NCBI GenBank assembly: GCA_023336205.1
Contig: JALQCR010000002.1
Span: 62,001 to 126,000 of the forward strand
From: Pseudanabaena sp. Salubria-1
GTDB lineage: Bacteria; Cyanobacteriota; Cyanobacteriia; Pseudanabaenales; Pseudanabaenaceae
Length of the DNA: 64,000 nucleotides
Direction of reading: 5' to 3'
Within the stretch, counting starts at the first letter, position 1. Each line of letters begins with the position of its first letter. The translations under genes were made by a program, and so were the position numbers. This document shows, piece after piece, positions 18,083 to 25,644 of this stretch. Under the pieces are notes generated by a model. The model was not told where the DNA came from. It searched no databases and worked only from the letters and a program-made list of their open reading frames with translations.

Positions 18083-19340
18083 CTGAGATCTTGCACCATT
18101 CCTGAAAGAGTTAAGTAGGAATGGGTTTGAGAATAATTTCAAACCCATGACGAGCAGCAATATCGGCACTAATTTGGAGATACCTAAGAAGTTTCAACCA
18201 AAGGACAGAAGGAAATAAAACGGAAAGTGTCAAATCACAGGTAGCTTTCCAGTCCAAGACAGGAGGACTCGACCATTGATCAATCCAATGGGCCAAAAGA
18301 TAAGCAAGCAGAGAGAGGATAAGCCAACGATAAACACCAAGTTTTGTAGATTGCCCAAAACAATGCAAACCAAAGCGATGTTTGATGGTTTTGAAGAATC
18401 CCTCAATCGCCCAACGCTTACGACCTAACATCACCAGATAAGCACCAGAATAAGGATGAGAAGAGACAACAAAGCGTAACTCCCGTTTACTATCAGCTCT
18501 TTTGAGCCAAAACCAAGAGATCGTCAAAGGCTGAGTTAGCCCTTCTAGCAAAATTTGTTGTCCACGTTTGCCATGACGATAAAGTTGTTTGACTGTACGG
18601 CCATCTTGAAGTTTACGATTGTTGCGTACACCGACAACGATGCGCCAAGTCTTGGCGCGGACAGTATTGAAAAACTTCACCGTACTAAACTCAGTATCAG
18701 CAAGGACAATCACAGTCTTGCCTTGGGTTAGTTGCTTGGGTACTGTCCCCAATAACTTACAAGCTAAGTCAGAGGGACTGGGGTATCCTTTGCCGCGCCA
18801 TACTCTAAAACTCCATGGTACGCGCCACTCTCCATAGACCAGATACAGTACAACCAGATGTAGTCCTCGCTTTCCGTTTAGTATTCTCACCCATGGGTCT
18901 GGTTCGTTTTGGGTGGGATTGCTCAAATGTAAAAACTTGCCGCTTTTTTCTAGGGTAGTCAAGTCTATCAGTATCTTTAATGGCACTTGTTTCGATGGGC
19001 GATGCTTGGCGATTTGTCCCAAAATAGCCTGCCGTGTTGACCGAATTACTGCTCTCGTTGACCAGTTATAGTGATTGAGAAATCGGCTGAGTGCACTCGC
19101 TGATTTTATCTGTGTATGTTCTGGATAAGGATGCCTTTGTGCTTCGAGAAATAGTCCTAGTATTGCATTGAGACTTGCTGTTTGATACACACTTGGCATC
19201 AAACACAGAAGACTATACACTAGCCCTTGGGCGTGCTTAACGATGCTTTCCATGCTCGTTATTTAATTTACTACTACGCCCTTTTTTTCACATTTCTGCT
19301 CTTTCTGCAACCCCTTTTCTTGAATGGTGCAAGATCTCAG
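18083..19340 (-). mobile_element. IS4/IS701-like insertion sequence, copy 2 (1258 bp)
   Basis: Same 19-bp ends and length as copy 1. The target duplication is ATAA (18079-18082 and 19341-19344), the only one of the four that is not TTAA. Confidence 0.9.
18111..19253 (-). CDS. DDE transposase, copy 2 (380 aa)
   Basis: Identical in sequence to the protein at 16020, with the same catalytic segments (LIDLTT, LADTEF, RWAIEGFFK). Intact. Inserted within cassette gene B. Confidence 0.9.
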   Translation of the reverse strand: MESIVKHAQGLVYSLLCLMPSVYQTASLNAILGLFLEAQRHPYPEHTQIKSASALSRFLNHYNWSTRAVIRSTRQAILGQIAKHRPSKQVPLKILIDLTTLEKSGKFLHLSNPTQNEPDPWVRILNGKRGLHLVVLYLVYGEWRVPWSFRVWRGKGYPSPSDLACKLLGTVPKQLTQGKTVIVLADTEFSTVKFFNTVRAKTWRIVVGVRNNRKLQDGRTVKQLYRHGKRGQQILLEGLTQPLTISWFWLKRADSKRELRFVVSSHPYSGAYLVMLGRKRWAIEGFFKTIKHRFGLHCFGQSTKLGVYRWLILSLLAYLLAHWIDQWSSPPVLDWKATCDLTLSVLFPSVLWLKLLRYLQISADIAARHGFEIILKPIPT

Positions 19341-19938
19341 ATAATCATTTGCCATTCAATTTCCTTTACCGTCATTCAATCGAGCTTTTTCTTAAGGGAA
19401 TAATCATTATTCTGCATCGAAGACTGCAATTACCTTCTGGTGATGCAACACATGAACGTAATCCTAGAATATTAATATCTGGGAAATGGAAAGAAATTTA
19501 TCAAGTTCATGGAATTGGAGAGCTCTACAATTCTTTTAAATCTATAGTGACTACATATTCATTGGACTTGAAACAAATTGCGGATACGGATTGGGCGACG
19601 ACTCCTAATGAATTGGACGAATGGATATATAATATTGATGAAGCTGATCGGAGTAGCACCTTTTTTCGTTATCCAGTTACTAAAAATTTGATCGGGGATA
19701 TTAAAAAATCATCTATCCAAGAGGCAACCCCTGAAGAAGTTCTAGCCAGTCATAAAGCTAATAGTAAACCCGTAAAAGTACTTATGGTTGTAGATGATAA
19801 CGATTCTGTTATTAATACCCATCAATTTATTAACGAGCCTATGAGCGATCTTAGTTTCGCCTTGAAAAATACAGCAGATTTACTCTCTGGCGCTCACTTT
19901 GGATTAATGGCAGAGTTGGTTTACAGCCAGAAAACAAA

Positions 19939-20026
19939 ACCTAACACTTCATTGGATCGGACAATATTGTGATATTTTGGTATTGAGTTGGAGGTGATCA
20001 TTTGCCGCTCAATTTAGCCGTAGAGA
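19939..20026 (+). other. Degenerate integron attC site 2
   Basis: R-double-prime ACCTAAC (19939-19945), then ATTGGATCGG (19951-19960), which pairs with CCGCTCAAT (20005-20013) with one extra G and one mismatch. R-prime should read GTTRRRY but is GTAGAG, apparently missing one T. It overlaps the 3' end of cassette gene B and lies 34 bases before the first GTPase gene, the spacing expected in a cassette array. Confidence 0.6.
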
Positions 20027-20059
20027 TTTTTATAACGTTTTAACAACTAGAGAAATTTA

Positions 20060-21028
20060 ATGATAAAAGAAGAACATTTTACCGATAAAGTAGCTGATGT
20101 TATCCAACTTGATGAAACTTTAAGCGACATCGTTAAAGCACAAGTTATGCGTAATCTTGCAAAGTTAAAAGGCACAAAAGTAAATATATTAATTACTGGA
20201 GCTACAGGTTGCGGGAAATCGTCAACTATCAACGCTTTGTTTGGTTCAGATAAAGCTAAAGTTGGTCAGGGTGTTGCCCCTGAAACAATGGATATTAAGA
20301 AATTCGAGCTTAGTAATATTGTATTGTATGATTCACCAGGACTAGGTGACGGCAAAGAGGCTGATTTAAGACACGCAAAAAGTATCATTGAAAAACTTCA
20401 TGAAAAAGATCCACAGGGTAATCTATTAATTGATTTAGTTTTAGTTATCCTTGATGGAAGTAGTCGCGATCTTGGTACATCTTTTCAACTAATTAATGAA
20501 GTTATTATTCCTAATCTCGGCGAAGACAACAAAAGACTACTAGTTGCTATTAATCAAGCAGATATAGCAATGAAAGGTCGTTATTGGAATGATAACGAGA
20601 ATAGACCAGAGCCTGAATTAATTAAATTTCTTGAAGAAAAAGTAAATTCTACTAGTAAAAGAATTAAAGAAGCTACGGATATTGATGTTGAGCCTATTTA
20701 TTATAGCGCAGGTTATAAAAACGGTAATCAAGCTCAAAATCCTTATAACCTTTCTAAATTGATGTTGCTTATTTTACAACATACTAAAGAAGAAAAAAGA
20801 GCTGTTTTTGTTCAAGATATTAATAAAGACAGTAATATGTGGAAAGATGATGATAGATTAAAAGATTACCGAGGCGAAATTCAAAAGACATTATGGGATT
20901 CGGTAAAAGAGAGTGCCTCACAAGGGGCTGATATTGGCGGAGCTATTTTTGGCGCACCTGGTCGCGTCATTGGTGGTGCTATCGGAGCTATTGGGGGTTT
21001 TATAAGCGGTCTTTTTAGTGGATGGTAG
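20060..21028 (+). CDS. P-loop GTPase with C-terminal glycine-rich hydrophobic tail (322 aa)
   Basis: A GTP-binding protein of the YeeP/AIG1/IRG-like group. G1 is GATGCGKSS at 47-55, G3 DSPGLGDG, G4 NQAD, and a YYSAG segment serves as G5. The last 35 residues (GGAIFGAPGRVIGGAIG, then FISGLFSGW) form a glycine-zipper-like hydrophobic segment that may insert in membranes. A second, shorter GTPase follows 7 bases later. Paired GTPases on mobile DNA are often defence-related, but that role is inference. Codon use is clearly more AT-rich than the plasmid backbone, fitting import as an integron cassette. Confidence 0.8.
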   Translation: MIKEEHFTDKVADVIQLDETLSDIVKAQVMRNLAKLKGTKVNILITGATGCGKSSTINALFGSDKAKVGQGVAPETMDIKKFELSNIVLYDSPGLGDGKEADLRHAKSIIEKLHEKDPQGNLLIDLVLVILDGSSRDLGTSFQLINEVIIPNLGEDNKRLLVAINQADIAMKGRYWNDNENRPEPELIKFLEEKVNSTSKRIKEATDIDVEPIYYSAGYKNGNQAQNPYNLSKLMLLILQHTKEEKRAVFVQDINKDSNMWKDDDRLKDYRGEIQKTLWDSVKESASQGADIGGAIFGAPGRVIGGAIGAIGGFISGLFSGW

Positions 21029-21035
21029 TAAACTA

Positions 21036-21725
21036 ATGAAAACTTATAGATTTCATGATATTCAATCACACATTAATCGCCACAATTTATTAACCCCCTT
21101 AGATGTTCTATTAGTTGGTGGAACTGGAACGGGTAAAAGCTCAACTTTGAATGCGTTATTTGAGTCAACAATAGCAAAAGTAGGTGATGGAGTTGACCCA
21201 GAAACTCAAAAAATATCAGATCATTCATTGCATGATTATTTACGTTTTCATGATTCGGCAGGACTAGGTGATGGTAAAGAAAATGATTACAACCACTCTA
21301 AAAACATTACTTGGGAATTACTAAAAATATGCATAGACGACAAAAATGACGAATATGGTTTTATTGATTTAGTAATGGTCTTACTTGATGGTGGTTCGCG
21401 TGATTTAGGCACAGCGTTTAATTTACTTGAATCAGTAGTATTAAGATCAATAGAACCACAAAGAATAATCGTTGCAATTAACCAAGCTGATATGGCGATG
21501 AAAGGGCGACATTGGAATTATCACGTTAATAAACCAGAGCCTGAGTTAATTAAATTTTTAGATGAAAAATCTTTGTCAGTTAAAAAACGTATCAATGAAT
21601 CAACTGGTTTAAATATTAACAAGCCAATTTATTATAGTGCTAAGTTTAGTTATAACATAAACGCTTTAGTTGACCATATCATTCATCACTTTCCTAAAAA
21701 TCGTAGAATTGTTAATAATACTTAA
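21036..21725 (+). CDS. P-loop GTPase, partner of the preceding gene (229 aa)
   Basis: Paralogue of the GTPase at 20060, with G1 GGTGTGKSS at 28-36, DSAGLGDG (G3), NQADMAMKGRHWN (G4) and YYSAK (G5). It lacks the hydrophobic tail of its neighbour, so one partner could be membrane-directed and the other soluble. The ATG at 21036 is used; the upstream GTG at 21018 overlaps the previous stop. The two genes form a bicistronic cassette followed by an attC-like structure at 21731. Confidence 0.8.
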   Translation: MKTYRFHDIQSHINRHNLLTPLDVLLVGGTGTGKSSTLNALFESTIAKVGDGVDPETQKISDHSLHDYLRFHDSAGLGDGKENDYNHSKNITWELLKICIDDKNDEYGFIDLVMVLLDGGSRDLGTAFNLLESVVLRSIEPQRIIVAINQADMAMKGRHWNYHVNKPEPELIKFLDEKSLSVKKRINESTGLNINKPIYYSAKFSYNINALVDHIIHHFPKNRRIVNNT

Positions 21726-21730
21726 ATATA

Positions 21731-21837
21731 TCCCAACAGGGCGTTGAAGGCGAGCGGCTCTGATACGTCCATGTTATCTGTAAGCTTTCGTGCCGCCGCC
21801 TTAACTTGGTTTTATAAAACCGACACGCCCGTTAAAG
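21731..21837 (+). other. attC-like structure 3 with an extra hairpin
   Basis: CAACAGGGCGT at the left pairs with ACGCCCGTTAA at the right, and GTTGAAGGCGAGCGGC pairs with GCCGCCGCCTTAAC, leaving unpaired G and A bases as in attC. Between the inner arm and GTTAAAG lies an extra palindrome GGTTTTATAAAACC. It directly follows the GTPase pair. R-prime GTTAAAG departs from GTTRRRY in its last base. The remaining bases to 22077 hold two HIP1-type sites and nothing else recognised. Confidence 0.5.
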
Positions 21838-22077
21838 TTATCTATTTCTCGCCGAAATTAAGCACCCAAAAATGATTTGCTTCGCTGTTGATTTCCGATA
21901 AGTTATCGGCGATCGCAAAGACAAATAATTGTTAAGCGATCGCACATATTCTGATCAACCGCAGTAAATATCTCCGTACTAATCTGGCGATAGTAAGGGA
22001 GAAGTTCAGTAGAAAGCTTTGTGGTTGTTTTCATTTCAAGTTAAAAGGTTAAGTACTGTTAATGAAAGTCAAACAAA

Positions 22078-23025
22078 TCAGTTTGATTTTGTAGTAATTA
22101 GCTGCCACAAGCCTGATGGAGTCCAAATACGATTAAAAGAAGCGCCTTCTGCGATCGCCTCCATAGGCGGGATAAGGAAAACCTGTAAAATCTGAACAAC
22201 CTCACGAAGCTCTTGAGATTCTGATTTAAGTTTTCCCTTTTTCAAGAAACCTTGCCACTGTTTTTGCTTTGACACATCCTCAAAAAACTCAGAACTGAGA
22301 GCCAGAGGAATCTCCGTAGGAATAGGAGTTGAGCGTCTATCAAAAGTAGCCTGAATAGACTGACTCAAGACTTGACCATCAAAAGAAAAATGCTGAGCAA
22401 GATAGCAGATATCGTAAAAATCCTTCATACGACTATTGGCAATACCGAGAGTGACCATTGCCTGAAACTTCTCCGCAATAACTGTTTCGCGTTGATAGCT
22501 CTTGAGAACAGGAGCAGAAAAACTTTTTAAGATCGTGGGAAACTCAATGGTCTGTATGCCTGGGAAAACAGAATCACCAAACCCAATATCAATCTGAACA
22601 GAGATGCGAGTTCTCGAACCAATCAAGATCGCATTTAACTTAATGCGTACTCCCTGATAAGTTTGACCTTCCTTAATTTGGATACCTTGAACAGACGCAG
22701 CTTGGAAGTCAAGCGCATCCTCCTCAACCTGAGTTGTACATATTTCACGAAAGACTTGCTCTAGATGCGTAACTGTATTATCGCCATAGCAGAGCAGATC
22801 GAGATCTTGGGTAGCACGGTGAGGCTCTTGGCTCCATAGCACAAACAGCATCGCCCCTTTGAGAACAAACTTATCTCGATACTGAGATTGATAGACACGA
22901 TAAAGTAAGCGCTCTATGGCATAGCGAATCAAAACACCTTGAAAATCTTCTTGATTAGCTCTAGCAATATTCAAGAGGCGATCGCGAATAGATGCAGCAA
23001 GAGCAGACGCTTGGTTATGGCTCAT
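22078..23025 (-). CDS. abiEii: AbiEii-type nucleotidyltransferase toxin (315 aa)
   Basis: Nucleotidyltransferase of the AbiEii/AbiGii family, the toxin of type IV abortive-infection systems. FVLKGAMLF at 53-61 and RATQDLDLL at 70-78, with D74 and D76 as likely metal ligands, give the polymerase-beta-like core; KFQAM and MKDFYDICYL follow as in the family. AbiEii-type enzymes transfer nucleotides to RNA targets, halting growth on phage infection. It overlaps the antitoxin gene upstream by four bases (ATGA), so the two are translationally coupled. Confidence 0.9.
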   Translation of the reverse strand: MSHNQASALAASIRDRLLNIARANQEDFQGVLIRYAIERLLYRVYQSQYRDKFVLKGAMLFVLWSQEPHRATQDLDLLCYGDNTVTHLEQVFREICTTQVEEDALDFQAASVQGIQIKEGQTYQGVRIKLNAILIGSRTRISVQIDIGFGDSVFPGIQTIEFPTILKSFSAPVLKSYQRETVIAEKFQAMVTLGIANSRMKDFYDICYLAQHFSFDGQVLSQSIQATFDRRSTPIPTEIPLALSSEFFEDVSKQKQWQGFLKKGKLKSESQELREVVQILQVFLIPPMEAIAEGASFNRIWTPSGLWQLITTKSN

Positions 23026-23630
23026 ACCAGAGACTCTAGATAAGGACGGATGACATTGCTAACTCGGCAAATCTTGGCAAAATGCCAAATTTCATCAAGC
23101 GTAGCCGCACGTTCTCGCCAGCATTCTCGGAGAGATTCCAGAGCAACATCCAAACCAATTTTGTGTCGATACTTAAAACAATCAGCAACGGTTTTAGCTG
23201 GGTTATAGACTGGGACAGTGACACCAGCAATCTGATGCTTATCAATACCAGAATAGAAAGCTTGATCGGACATATAAACAATTCGGAGAGGAAGCCTAGA
23301 TGATTTTGGCGACCAAGTTTTGCGATCAATCGCCAGCCAGACCTCAAAAGGAGCTTGAGTAGTGATGTTATGAAAACGCAGCGCCGATAGTAGGCAAACA
23401 ACAGTATTAGGGAACCGTTTACAAGCCTCAATCATAGTGTAATGCTCAGAAAGATCAGTATCAGGCAATAAGTAAATCCCCCGCCCCGATCGCACGATTT
23501 CGCCTTGTTGTTCAAGGCGGCGTAGATACTCCCGATGGATGCCATAGGTTACAAGATCTCGTGGTCTCAGTACACCGAGTTCACGGATAAGCTCAATCAC
23601 CTGCTCTTTTTTAGATTGCTCTAGCAGCAT
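23022..23630 (-). CDS. abiEi: AbiEi-type antitoxin and autoregulator (202 aa)
   Basis: The N-terminal 50 residues form a winged helix (LGVLRPRDLVTYGIHREYLRRLEQQGEIVRSG), the AbiEi_4 type DNA-binding domain, followed by a C-terminal antitoxin domain with AGVTVPVYNPAKTVADCFKYR, typical of AbiEi. Family members repress their own operon and neutralise AbiEii. An inverted repeat of the TGTGTCAA type lies directly upstream at 23636-23683. Confidence 0.9.
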   Translation of the reverse strand: MLLEQSKKEQVIELIRELGVLRPRDLVTYGIHREYLRRLEQQGEIVRSGRGIYLLPDTDLSEHYTMIEACKRFPNTVVCLLSALRFHNITTQAPFEVWLAIDRKTWSPKSSRLPLRIVYMSDQAFYSGIDKHQIAGVTVPVYNPAKTVADCFKYRHKIGLDVALESLRECWRERAATLDEIWHFAKICRVSNVIRPYLESLV

Positions 23631-23635
23631 TATGA

Positions 23636-23683
23636 TGTGTCAATTACTTAGCTAATATTAAATAATACCTAGAGTTTGACACA
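23636..23683. promoter_or_regulatory. Candidate AbiEi operator
   Basis: TGTGTCAA at 23636-23643 and TTGACACA at 23676-23683 are perfect inverted half-sites, just upstream of the antitoxin start. AbiEi proteins are known to bind inverted repeats in their promoter, so autorepression here is a reasonable inference. Confidence 0.5.
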
Positions 23684-23828
23684 AACTTGCAGAAACGTCA
23701 AAATTCCATTGCTTTGAGATGTAATTTTCTATCCAAAAAGCTGGAATATTTTTCAGAAACTACAATCCCTATAAAAATCCTTAGCAGGAGATTTGTAGAA
23801 AATTAATTTGAGGAGAAAGCCCGAAACA

Positions 23829-24299
23829 ATGAGCCTGAAATACAACATATCCGACCTACCCAGTGGCAGTGAATCGCGGCAAAGCCATGTAGAATTCATT
23901 CGCGTAAACCTAGAGCTACTGCTAGCCGTAGCATGGCACGGCTACGAAGGCGAAGGAAGAGGCGCGATCATCATCGATGTCAGCAAATCCAAAGAATCAC
24001 AAATTGGTATCAGTCCCTATCAAAAATGGCTGAATTCCGAGAGCTATGGCTGCTACCTAAGCCAAGCCACAGCAGAGCGTATCGCCAAAGAATCGGGATA
24101 TCCAAACCCATTCCAAAAGGATGAGAAGCGACAGATTCGAGACTACAAACCCGAAAACCAAGTTGTAGTCTGCTTTATCCGCACCGATGGCGGATTTAGC
24201 TCCTATGTAATCGCCCATCCATTTCTAACCGCAAAACAAGCTTACGAAGCCAATAAATCAAGGCTACTAGCCGAGTTTGCCGTGGATACACCCACCTAA
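23829..24299 (+). CDS. Conserved hypothetical protein heading MoxR module A (156 aa)
   Basis: The ATG at 23829 (MSLKYNISDLPSGSESRQS) is chosen because its paralogue at 39341 starts at the same place. No family is recognised. Residues about 30-60 hold ELLLAVAWHGYEGEGRG, and the C-terminal half YLSQATAERIAKESGYPNP and VVVCFIRTDGGFSS, suggesting a small alpha/beta protein. It opens a four-gene set (unknown, DUF6744-like, MoxR, VWA) that occurs twice in the window. A strong terminator follows at 24327. Confidence 0.7.
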   Translation: MSLKYNISDLPSGSESRQSHVEFIRVNLELLLAVAWHGYEGEGRGAIIIDVSKSKESQIGISPYQKWLNSESYGCYLSQATAERIAKESGYPNPFQKDEKRQIRDYKPENQVVVCFIRTDGGFSSYVIAHPFLTAKQAYEANKSRLLAEFAVDTPT

Positions 24300-24326
24300 A
24301 ACTCGTAACGATTCTAACCACCCAAA

Positions 24327-24360
24327 AGCCTCCTGATTTCAATCGGGAGGCTACTTTTTT
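24327..24360 (+). terminator. Intrinsic terminator
   Basis: AGCCTCCTGAT pairs with ATCGGGAGGCT around a 4-base loop and is followed by a T-run. A matching structure follows the second copy of the gene at 41322. Confidence 0.85.
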
Positions 24361-24370
24361 ATGGAAATAA

Positions 24371-24500
24371 ATTAGCTATTAGCTATTAGCTTTTAGCTTT
24401 TAGCTTTTAGCCAATCAACATTCAGTAAAACCAACCAATAACCAATAACCAATAACCAAAAGCTAACGGCTAACAGCTAATAGCCAATAGCTAACAACCA
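24371..24500. repeat. Heptanucleotide STRR tract
   Basis: Imperfect 7-base units in three blocks: TTAGCTA/TTAGCTT on the left, CCAATAA in the middle, and CTAACAG/CTAATAG on the right. The outer blocks are inverted relative to each other, so the transcript can fold. Such short tandemly repeated sequences are characteristic of cyanobacteria. Confidence 0.8.
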
Positions 24501-24506
24501 AAAACA

Positions 24507-25568
24507 ATGAATACAACAGCAATGATTGCTACACAGCAAAATCTTATCGACAAAGGAGCCGAGTACTTAGGAGACTTGATTGCATGGTCAATTTGTGCTG
24601 AAACTCGACTGAGCGAACAAACTCTGAAGCAAGCAGCCCAACAAGTCAACCTAGACTTCGGCTATTTGCCTGAAAGCCCCAACAAACTTAGCGCCTTCAA
24701 AAACGCTCACACTAAAACCAAAACCCAGTTGAGCAATCAAAATCTCCTAATCCGTCCAATCTCGAATAACGGCGTATTGGTATATGGATTTGTCCTAGAG
24801 AACAAGAATGAGAAAGACAAAAAGCTCCGCTATAGCCAACTTGCCTCCTATAGTTTTGACAAAAGCAACGAATCAACCAATTGGAAACAAGAAGACTGGA
24901 GTAGCGAATATGAATCACTGATTACAAGTGCCAAAGCCACCTTTGACAAATGGTATGCATGGAGTCAAGAGATCACCAGCAAAGAAATCCGCGCCATGCT
25001 GACTGAATTTGTCAAAAAGTCTGGAGTTCCATTTCGAGAAAAAGGCGGCACATACTTTGTCGCCCGTCGGTTTAGGACAGAACTGAAAGCCTTTCGGGAA
25101 TTGCTACCCCTAATCCATAGGGAGAACTATATGCGCTGGATGCCGATCGCAGGAATCGGCGACATGGACATCATCGCGAGGCAATCCCTAGAGAAAGAAG
25201 TACAGGCAATGTCAGGCTACCTAGACGACCTGCTAGATCCGCAGAAAGCATCAGAAACGAAAGGCAGCACCCTGCAAAACCAGCTACGAGTATATCGGGA
25301 AGTAGAAGACAAAACCAAGATGCTCTCAGAGCTATTACAGTTCCGATCTGACACGCTGACCGATAAACTTGCCCAACTAAAACACCGTTGTGTAGAAGCC
25401 CTAAATGGAATAGAGATCGCAGCTTCCACAAAAATCGAAGTAAAACCAACCGATCCTTCTACCATTCCTGAACAACAACCAGAAGTAGAAACACTTCAGG
25501 AAGAAACCAGCATAGATCCCGACCCAGAAGCCGAGATCGAAGACAGCCTATTTGATATCGGCTTCTAG
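24507..25568 (+). CDS. DUF6744-like protein, module A (353 aa)
   Basis: About 75% identical by eye to the protein at 42286. The first 300 residues are conserved between copies and include YLGDLIAWSI, NLLIRPISNNGVLVYGFVL and WMPIAGIGDMDIIARQSLEKEV; the last 50 are acidic and variable (DPDPEAEIEDSLFDIGF). The family is DUF6744-like from memory and has no assigned biochemical role. It lies 76 bases upstream of a MoxR ATPase gene; MoxR proteins usually act as chaperones with VWA partners, so this protein is probably a substrate or third component of that machine. Confidence 0.7.
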   Translation: MNTTAMIATQQNLIDKGAEYLGDLIAWSICAETRLSEQTLKQAAQQVNLDFGYLPESPNKLSAFKNAHTKTKTQLSNQNLLIRPISNNGVLVYGFVLENKNEKDKKLRYSQLASYSFDKSNESTNWKQEDWSSEYESLITSAKATFDKWYAWSQEITSKEIRAMLTEFVKKSGVPFREKGGTYFVARRFRTELKAFRELLPLIHRENYMRWMPIAGIGDMDIIARQSLEKEVQAMSGYLDDLLDPQKASETKGSTLQNQLRVYREVEDKTKMLSELLQFRSDTLTDKLAQLKHRCVEALNGIEIAASTKIEVKPTDPSTIPEQQPEVETLQEETSIDPDPEAEIEDSLFDIGF

Positions 25569-25644
25569 CGAAGAGCTTAGGAGTAGCAAATCAGCTATTC
25601 CTAAGCAACCACAAAAATTCTTTAAAAATAGAGAGAAAATCAAA

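Larger units (their letters stand above)
17955..19972 (+). pseudogene. Cassette gene B, HEPN-like helical protein, split by IS4/IS701-like copy 2
   Basis: A GTG at 17955 opens LEYSFTPLDKQYDDGFGAVG; the frame reaches the IS at 18083 and resumes at 19345. Removing the IS and one ATAA restores a continuous frame through DRNTFLH into NHLPFNFLYRHSIELFLKG, about 250 residues. The LYRHSIELFLKGII helix resembles the core helix of HEPN-type proteins, but the catalytic RxxxxH motif is not clear, so the assignment is tentative. It lies between attC site 1 and attC site 2, consistent with one integron cassette. The 3' part (from about 19349) could be translated alone only from a weak internal start. Confidence 0.65.

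Noticed and set aside
24361..24500. STRR tract considered as a CRISPR array
   Set aside because: Units are 7 bases with no spacers, and no cas gene is nearby.
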